A program made the translations under genes and the position numbers. The notes below the pieces were generated by a model. That model made no database searches. It saw only the letters and a program-made list of their open reading frames with translations, and was not told the origin of the DNA. From Patescibacteria group bacterium UBA2135 (GTDB lineage Bacteria > Patescibacteriota > Minisyncoccia > Phycocordibacterales > UBA2135), in NCBI GenBank assembly GCA_002327685.1, contig DCXN01000012.1, positions 1 through 43,630 on the forward strand: 43,630 nucleotides of DNA. Direction: 5' to 3'. This document shows positions 38,056-43,630 of the stretch, in pieces (the first letter of the stretch is position 1; each line of letters opens with the position of its first letter).

Positions 38056-38104
38056 TTATTTATTTTCGTTTTCCTAATAAACTAAGAAGCTAATCAGCTA
38101 CACG

Positions 38105-39256
38105 CTACTCAACTGGTTCTCTATATGGATCAATTTTACCATAATCCCCTCCTTCCTCTGACTTTGGTGGCTCTTCTTTAACTTTATACTCCGTTTCTTT
38201 TCTTGGTAATTTAAACGAACCGGATAATTTTTCTGTAATACTGTCTTTAACTTCCGGTTTGCTTTTGATTATTTTGCCAAGTGGTGTTTCTGGAATTTCT
38301 GGAGTTGTTTCAGTCCGCGGTGCATCATGTATCTCTTTGGCGTGTTCTATATCTTGTTCCATGGTTGAAATACCAGACAGTGTTGTATGCTCTCCCTCGC
38401 TCTCTGTAATTTCGTCATGGTGGGACGAAGGCTGGGTCTCAATTATTGGTAAATCATCTAGCACAGTTGGCAGATTTTCCGGTGGTGCCACTTCCTTTTG
38501 TTTACCTTCTTCTACTGCCTCTTTGATATTCTGCGGTGTAATTTTGAAAAATGGCTTGGCAGGTTTTTCTGGAGTCTCTGTGTTTGTATCAGCTTTTTGC
38601 GAAAGCTGAACCGTGTCTGTTTTTGTTCTCAAATCCAATGAAGGAGCAGGTTGTGGAGCTATCTCCCGCGGTTTGGGTGTTTGTTCGCTTAATTCTTTGT
38701 ACGCGTCTTGGTGTTTCCGATGTACTCTAGCAAGTTCTTCATCGGCAATCTTTATATTTCCTCGCGCGGCTTCCCTTACAGTCTCTTCTGCTTTAGTCAT
38801 GCTTGTTTCGCTAACAGAGCCTGCTATTTCCGGTTCTTGTCTTTCTGAAGACTGTTCAACCGTAGTCTCTTGCCCGAGTGTTTTTTCTGCGTCTGTTCCG
38901 TGTGAAGTCTGCGTCTGTTCCGCATTTTCTACTTGATGAATTTTTTTAAGCGATTCTCTAATGGGTCGGAAAATCTGTTCATTAACATCTGTTGCTAATT
39001 TTTTTGCAGCAGAAGTGTCAATATCTAATTCTCGCATGATGTTGCGAATGTAATCTCTCGGATGTTCAAGTCCAAGCATAATGAACAACGTTTCATTTTC
39101 AAGCGCGCCTGCTTGGTCAACATGGAGATTGTGCTTTTCTGTAATAATTTGCAGGTTTTTTCGCAGGTCCACAGACAAAATCGCCTCCTGCACATCTTTC
39201 GGCAGAGTTTTGAATTGGTTTTGTATAATATTTTGTGTGTCAGTGCTTAAGGGCAT
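38105..39256 (-). CDS. Parcubacterial envelope-operon protein with disordered middle
   Basis: 383 residues. Ordered N-terminal domain about 1-115 (LPKDVQEAILSVDLRKNLQI, NETLFIMLGLEHPRDYIRNI, DVNEQIFRPIRESLKKIHQ), a layout I know from many CPR T4SS-like loci but without an assigned function. Then about 220 residues rich in Glu/Thr/Pro/Gln, surely disordered, and a short conserved tail DYGKIDPYREPVE. No TM segment; probably cytoplasmic adaptor of the secretion machine. Confidence 0.75.
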   Translation of the reverse strand: MPLSTDTQNIIQNQFKTLPKDVQEAILSVDLRKNLQIITEKHNLHVDQAGALENETLFIMLGLEHPRDYIRNIMRELDIDTSAAKKLATDVNEQIFRPIRESLKKIHQVENAEQTQTSHGTDAEKTLGQETTVEQSSERQEPEIAGSVSETSMTKAEETVREAARGNIKIADEELARVHRKHQDAYKELSEQTPKPREIAPQPAPSLDLRTKTDTVQLSQKADTNTETPEKPAKPFFKITPQNIKEAVEEGKQKEVAPPENLPTVLDDLPIIETQPSSHHDEITESEGEHTTLSGISTMEQDIEHAKEIHDAPRTETTPEIPETPLGKIIKSKPEVKDSITEKLSGSFKLPRKETEYKVKEEPPKSEEGGDYGKIDPYREPVE

Positions 39257-39273
39257 ATTTTTATTTATGACTT

Positions 39274-41148
39274 TTATGGCGTGCTTGTTCCGCCACCTCC
39301 GCTACCTGTTTTTTTCAAAGCTGCCAATACTGCATCTTGATATCTTTCTCCTTTTTCGCGTTCTTTTCTCATTTTTTCAGCTGCTTCTCTTTTGGCTCCT
39401 ACTGACATAAATGATGGGAAACGCTCTTTTCTGGTTTTTCTTGCGATTGCTTCCCTCCGTAGTCTGCCAATATCTCCAACAGAAGCTCTTAACTCTGTTA
39501 GCGTTTTTTCTGCTGTCTTGAGGTGGGCTTGTGCCGCAGTCCTCGCCGCATCAGTGCTCGCAGCTCGAAGATTTGCCTCTGCTGTTGAAACAGCATCAAT
39601 CAACACACCTTCTTTGTTACGTTGTTCTCGTGTCCAGCGTACACCTCCAAGCATTTCTGCTAACTCAACCTTTCTCCCGATTTGCGCCTTTTCAATTGCC
39701 TCAAATCCGCCTTTACTACCTGCTTTCCCGAGGTCTATGCCAACAGTGCTCATTCCCGTGCCCAGTAGTGATCCTAACTTACCTCCGCGAATATCAAATG
39801 CCGTTTTCTTTCCCATTGTTGCTTCACGCAACGCAAGGCGTGCAGTAAATCCTCCAAATCCCTTTTTGGCAACAAGATTTCCTTCCGCGTCTCTTTTTTT
39901 TTCGAATCCACGATTTTTCAACCACTCGCTTTGTGCGAGTGCGTTAGAACCCCAACCTACTGTTCGTCGCAAACCAAGTGCAGTGCCTCCTATCGCAAGT
40001 CCGGCGGCTTTTCCGCTGTATTTAAGTCCTGCAGTAGCAATGCTTCCCCCCATTTGCCTTGCCACGACCAGTGCGGCATTTATGAGAAATATAATTAAAG
40101 CGTAAGTAAATAATATTGAAAGAGTATCTAATGACTGGACTGAGGCAGTTGAAGCAGTAGCACCTTGTCGAACTGCGGGATCTGTGGAGGTTAAAGTATT
40201 TAATGTTGTAGCGAGATTCTGGTTTCCTAAACTAATTTTACTTGTAATAAGGATGACAATATACATCATTAGTAAATATGCAGGCGCGAAAAATGATTGA
40301 CTTAAAAGTAATTTCCACCACTTAGTAAAATATTCTCGGAAATCAGCAAGAATGTATGCGACGAATGCTAACGGAGATAATACAGTAAGAATAATAAGTG
40401 CTCCAGTTCGAATAATGAACATAATGGCAGCTGCAAGAAATGAAAAAATTGTGAGTAGCAATCCTATTGATGCGAGAAGGTATGCCATGCTAGATTTCCA
40501 GTTATCTAAATTTTCCCATTGTGTTGGATCAAAGAGAGTTTGAGGCTTAAGCGCCGCAACGATGATGTCGCTTAAACCACTAACTGTTTGTTGGTTAATT
40601 GTTGTGGTGATAATATTATTGTAAAAATATGCAGCAAGTATGTTTGATGTGTCAATAATAACTTGTGTAAAAAATAAACTGAAATTGACTAGAAATGCAA
40701 TAATAATGACATTAACGAGAGCCTGGTTTGTATTTACATTTCCGAGTCGCAATATAGTACCGATTGCGATATAGAGCAAAATAAATATGAATACTATATT
40801 TGCGATATCTCGCAATACACTCCATCCTTCTTTCACTACGTTGTCTGGAATGTAGGTTGTAACACCTAGGGTGGCGTTTATGCTTAAATCAAGTAGTGCC
40901 GCTGTTGCTGCTAGTAGTAGTCCCAATACTGAAAAGAGAAGTTCCATTATTCCGCTGAAAAGTGCTCCTATAGTCATTTCTCCTAAACTTGTTCCTGCAA
41001 ACAATACTGTTGCGATTCCAGCACCTGCCGCGACGAGCCATGGAACAAAAAAGAAGCCAGCTTGTGTAGTCTGAGTGTGTAGCACATGCTTCGAACCAAT
41101 TTTCTTGCTCGACTTATACTTTATTTTTTTGTTTGTTACATGTTGCAT
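39274..41148 (-). CDS. TrbL/VirB6-like polytopic membrane protein
   Basis: 624 residues. Seven or so TM helices in about 30-400 (e.g. GFFFVPWLVAAGAGIATVLF, LLFSVLGLLLAATAALLDL, IANIVFIFILLYIAIGTIL, LLLTIFSFLAAAIMFIIRTG), with a W-rich amphipathic loop (REYFTKWWKLLLSQSFFAPA). After TM7 a Gly-rich segment and a long basic helical tail (RRVIA.. type, EAAEKMRKEREKGER). VirB6/TrbL forms the inner-membrane channel of type IV systems. Next in the operon to the 38105 gene (17 bp apart). Confidence 0.85.
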   Translation of the reverse strand: MQHVTNKKIKYKSSKKIGSKHVLHTQTTQAGFFFVPWLVAAGAGIATVLFAGTSLGEMTIGALFSGIMELLFSVLGLLLAATAALLDLSINATLGVTTYIPDNVVKEGWSVLRDIANIVFIFILLYIAIGTILRLGNVNTNQALVNVIIIAFLVNFSLFFTQVIIDTSNILAAYFYNNIITTTINQQTVSGLSDIIVAALKPQTLFDPTQWENLDNWKSSMAYLLASIGLLLTIFSFLAAAIMFIIRTGALIILTVLSPLAFVAYILADFREYFTKWWKLLLSQSFFAPAYLLMMYIVILITSKISLGNQNLATTLNTLTSTDPAVRQGATASTASVQSLDTLSILFTYALIIFLINAALVVARQMGGSIATAGLKYSGKAAGLAIGGTALGLRRTVGWGSNALAQSEWLKNRGFEKKRDAEGNLVAKKGFGGFTARLALREATMGKKTAFDIRGGKLGSLLGTGMSTVGIDLGKAGSKGGFEAIEKAQIGRKVELAEMLGGVRWTREQRNKEGVLIDAVSTAEANLRAASTDAARTAAQAHLKTAEKTLTELRASVGDIGRLRREAIARKTRKERFPSFMSVGAKREAAEKMRKEREKGERYQDAVLAALKKTGSGGGGTSTP

Positions 41149-41263
41149 GTATTCAATATGCGATTCGCGTCCTCAATAAGCTTATTTAAGTTCGTCAAAT
41201 TCTGGTCGAAAAGCTACACTGGAAGACAAAAATTACTTTTGCAGTGAGATTTTAAACAGGATT
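41149..41263. other. Short spacer with an AATAAGCTTATT palindrome
   Basis: Minus strand aataagcttatt at 41175-41186 before the virB6-like start; no gene. Confidence 0.4.
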
Positions 41264-43630
41264 CTATTGTACCACCACATTTCCTACCATCCCCATCATT
41301 TTGTGATATCCGCAAAAATACGGAAATTCACCAGCATCGTTAAACGTATAAGTAACCATATCACCACTGTTCATATTGCCTGAATTAAATGCTCCACTTT
41401 CAGAAGTGACTGTATGAGCCGTACTGTCCATATTTTTCCATGTGATACTATCACCTTTTTTAATAATGATTTTAGGCTCACTAAAACCACCTTCTTCCTC
41501 GTACATCATCATGTCCATGTTGATTACGTGGGTTGTGGGGGTTGTCACAGGAGTTAAGGGAGGTGTTATGGGTGGCGTTATGGTTGTTGTGGGCTGTGTG
41601 GTCTCCTGAACTACCACATTCCCTATCATCCCCATCATTTCGTGATATGTACAGTTATATGGGAAATTACCGACTTCGTTAAATGTATAAGTAAACATAT
41701 CACCACTGTTCATGTTGCCAGAATTAAACAATCCATCGTTAGAAGTGACCGTGTGAGCCATACTGTCCATGTTCTTCCAGGTGATACTGTCGCCTTTCTT
41801 GATAACTATTGTAGGTTCACTAAAACCACCCTCTTCCTCATACATCATCATGTCCATGTTGATTACGTGAGTTACTGGGGATGTTGTTGGAGGCGTTATA
41901 AGTGTGGAGGGTACGATTTTCCCTCCGCGTGCCACAATTTCTTGCAAAATCTCGTCTACAAGTTCGTCAAGTTCATCAAATTCTGTTTGTGCCTCGCTCA
42001 CAGCGGCGCTTGAATGTGTCTTGGTCGCAAGGTCAACGTATTTATCAGACACAAGAACAACTCCGCTTGAAGTGTTGACACTGTTTAATTCTACCAGCAA
42101 TACTTGAATTTTTTCTATCAATCGTGTTGCGGATATAATATCTAATGCAAGTCCTCGCATGGTTGGGTTGACTACGGTTGCAAGTGTTGATGTTGCGTAT
42201 TGTTTGTTGGGTGTTGATGTCGCGCTTAAAGACAAGTTACCTAAAGAAATACGCGCCTCGTTCATGCGGATAAGAGACGCACTTTTCTTGATGTGGTAGT
42301 TAACTTCGGTGCCGAGTAAGGTATTGATTGTATCTTGTAGTCCTGTTTTTGTTCGGTTAACACTTGTGTTGTTCGCAACTGGCGAAATGACTGCTGAAGG
42401 AGAAAATCCGCGCAAGCCTGTTTGTCGTCCGCCAAGGATTTGCACGATCATACTGCTTAAGAGTCTACTGGTCTGTTCTTCAAGCTCGTCGTCTTCTTCA
42501 AGCTGTCGTATCACGCTTGAGATTATTTCGTTCATTTGGAATACAATAGTTGAACCGGGTGTAACCGTCTCCGCGTAGAGACAATTTCCGGAAGTGTCTT
42601 TAGTAAGACACACTTCGCCCGGTTTAAATCCTCTTCCTGCCGCAATTTCTTGCGTTTCACGTACTTCTGCTTCCTGTATTCTTCGTATAAGTTCATTTTC
42701 TGCCAAAGCATATTGCCCCAAGGGGTTGTTTTGCGGTTGAATCATTTGTAGCCACATATTCCACCCGCCATTATTGAAGTCTTTGAGGAATGCGTCGCGT
42801 TGCGCCGTGCTTATTGTCGGTTGTATAGAGCGCGCAAATTGTGAAGACGCGCTCACATTCTGGGCGATTGAACGTTGTATAAGTATATCCATATCACGCT
42901 CGTGAATTTCAGTTAAAAATTTCTCTATTTCTTTATTCCCCTCATTGCGAAAATGTTCAACATAGTTTGCTAGGAAAAACGAATTGCCGTCATCTCCAGT
43001 ATTTATCCAATTTAAAACATTTGCCAGGATGGCGCGTATGGTTTCCTTTGACACTTTATAAGCGGCAGGGTCAAGGTTGTATTCTTTCACCACTAATTGT
43101 CGTAAAAGTCCCAATTGCTCGCTTTGAATTGTGCGCATATCTGTTTGAAGCGTGCGCAGATCTGTTTGAAGCGCAATTTGTACAAAATCTTTGACGGGAA
43201 CAAAAAGTCCTCCTCCGCCAGGTGAGCTGTTGGCTGGACTGGATGGGATCGAAGCGCTGAGCGTTTCATCAGCGGCTTTCATTAAACCTTCTAAGTTTAT
43301 ACCTAATTCCCTTGCGATGCGCTTGCCAAGTTCTAGACCCAAACCACCTTCACCGCCAAATAGGCCCCCAACATCATTAACGGTATTAAGAATATCTCCT
43401 AACCCAAAATTTCCTAAACCGCCTAAACCGATAGCATCAAAGACTTTATTCGCCATATTGCCAAGTTCGCCAAGTTCGCCAAATATTTCCCCTATCCCCC
43501 CTAATCCTTCTACAGGATAAAATTCGCGGCCCTCGTATTCGTAGGATGGGTCTTCTTGTGGACCGTCAATATCTCGGGTGCTTGTGTCATTTCCAAATCC
43601 TCCAAGATCAATTCCTAGCGGTGGCAAAGG
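41264..43630 (-). CDS. Large surface/secretion protein ending in two cupredoxin domains (5' end outside window)
   Basis: At least 788 residues; the frame is open to the right window edge, and the TTG at 43627 is not a credible start. N-terminal visible part is Gly/Leu-rich (GLGGIGEIFGELGELGNMAN), then a long helical region like the CPR protein encoded before VirB6. After residue about 585 come two near-identical domains (about 586-671 and 698-787) separated by a Pro/Thr linker (TTTITPPITPPLTPVTTP). Each holds ITWKNMDSxAHTVTS and a C-x2-H-x3-M site (NCTYHEMMGM, FCGYHKMMGM), i.e. His, Cys, His and Met ligands of a type 1 copper (cupredoxin) centre. The DNA of the two domains is also highly similar, so the duplication is recent. 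Extracytoplasmic location expected. Confidence 0.85.
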   Translation of the reverse strand, partial: PLPPLGIDLGGFGNDTSTRDIDGPQEDPSYEYEGREFYPVEGLGGIGEIFGELGELGNMANKVFDAIGLGGLGNFGLGDILNTVNDVGGLFGGEGGLGLELGKRIARELGINLEGLMKAADETLSASIPSSPANSSPGGGGLFVPVKDFVQIALQTDLRTLQTDMRTIQSEQLGLLRQLVVKEYNLDPAAYKVSKETIRAILANVLNWINTGDDGNSFFLANYVEHFRNEGNKEIEKFLTEIHERDMDILIQRSIAQNVSASSQFARSIQPTISTAQRDAFLKDFNNGGWNMWLQMIQPQNNPLGQYALAENELIRRIQEAEVRETQEIAAGRGFKPGEVCLTKDTSGNCLYAETVTPGSTIVFQMNEIISSVIRQLEEDDELEEQTSRLLSSMIVQILGGRQTGLRGFSPSAVISPVANNTSVNRTKTGLQDTINTLLGTEVNYHIKKSASLIRMNEARISLGNLSLSATSTPNKQYATSTLATVVNPTMRGLALDIISATRLIEKIQVLLVELNSVNTSSGVVLVSDKYVDLATKTHSSAAVSEAQTEFDELDELVDEILQEIVARGGKIVPSTLITPPTTSPVTHVINMDMMMYEEEGGFSEPTIVIKKGDSITWKNMDSMAHTVTSNDGLFNSGNMNSGDMFTYTFNEVGNFPYNCTYHEMMGMIGNVVVQETTQPTTTITPPITPPLTPVTTPTTHVINMDMMMYEEEGGFSEPKIIIKKGDSITWKNMDSTAHTVTSESGAFNSGNMNSGDMVTYTFNDAGEFPYFCGYHKMMGMVGNVVVQ

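Noticed and set aside
38259..38936. Plus-strand Ser/Val-rich ORFs over the 38105-39256 gene
   Set aside because: Mirror of the disordered Glu/Thr/Gln-rich minus-strand coding; no start signals.
39392..40105. 237-codon plus-strand ORF antisense to the VirB6-like gene
   Set aside because: Shadow frame; the opposite strand has clear TM helices and operon context.
1..43630. tRNA and rRNA genes
   Set aside because: No GGTTCGAATCC-type T arms in a cloverleaf context and no rRNA signatures were found on either strand by eye.

Overview
The window looks like chromosome from a Candidate Phyla Radiation (Patescibacteria) bacterium, most likely of the Parcubacteria group. It is AT-rich and most housekeeping genes lack a clear Shine-Dalgarno site. 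Several core proteins are short (YebC, a KhpB/Jag without its N-terminal domain, PolA with most of the 3'-5' exonuclease domain missing). There is a PrgI/VirB4/VirB6 type IV secretion-like operon of the Parcubacterial kind, and the classic origin order dnaN-dnaA-rpmH-rnpA-yidD-(insert)-yidC-jag. The taxonomic placement is an inference; the gene calls come from reading motifs.

Layout. 1-2.3 kb: polA (cut by the window edge) and tsaE. 2.35-3.4 kb: two GC-rich, secreted, proteobacterial-looking small genes, each behind an identical 37-bp promoter. 3.6-9.3 kb: pilB, a candidate 6S-like RNA, ruvB, a RelE-type toxin-antitoxin pair, yebC, ruvC and a small acidic peptide. 9.3-13.4 kb: tyrS and a class A penicillin-binding protein. 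13.4-18.2 kb: origin region, with a DciA-like gene, a four-helix-bundle protein, dnaN, about 610 bp of oriC-like DNA with DnaA boxes and large hairpins, dnaA, rpmH, rnpA and yidD. 18.2-23.8 kb: accessory block inserted between yidD and yidC (Nudix, zinc-ribbon protein, HTH protein, ABC exporter, two unknowns), punctuated by degenerate copies of the 3' end of yidD and of its terminator. 23.8-25.1 kb: yidC and jag. 25.2-31.1 kb: second accessory block (HicBA, small foreign-looking genes, a structured RNA candidate, a TrmB-like regulator with a duplicated tail, a pyrophosphatase-like gene, a second RelE/ParE pair), bordered by copies of the 3' end of the next gene. 31.1-43.6 kb: one long minus-strand operon for a type IV secretion-like envelope machine, starting (beyond the window) with a large protein that ends in two tandem cupredoxin domains.

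Three themes run through the non-coding DNA. (1) Duplicated gene 3' ends (yidD, the beta-propeller gene at 31.1 kb, the TrmB-like gene) lie as direct repeats around accessory genes, as if gene tails were attachment sites for small cassettes; no recombinase lies in the window. (2) Start codons often sit directly after a long inverted repeat; at least three sequence families are shared between unrelated genes (ruvC/dnaN/prgI; pbp1A/trmB-like; antitoxin/acidic peptide), the last with MITE-like termini and 4-bp target duplications. (3) Many gene junctions are filled with imperfect 7-10 bp word arrays arranged as large hairpins. Together these may be a lineage-specific system of junction and leader elements and are the most interesting content here.
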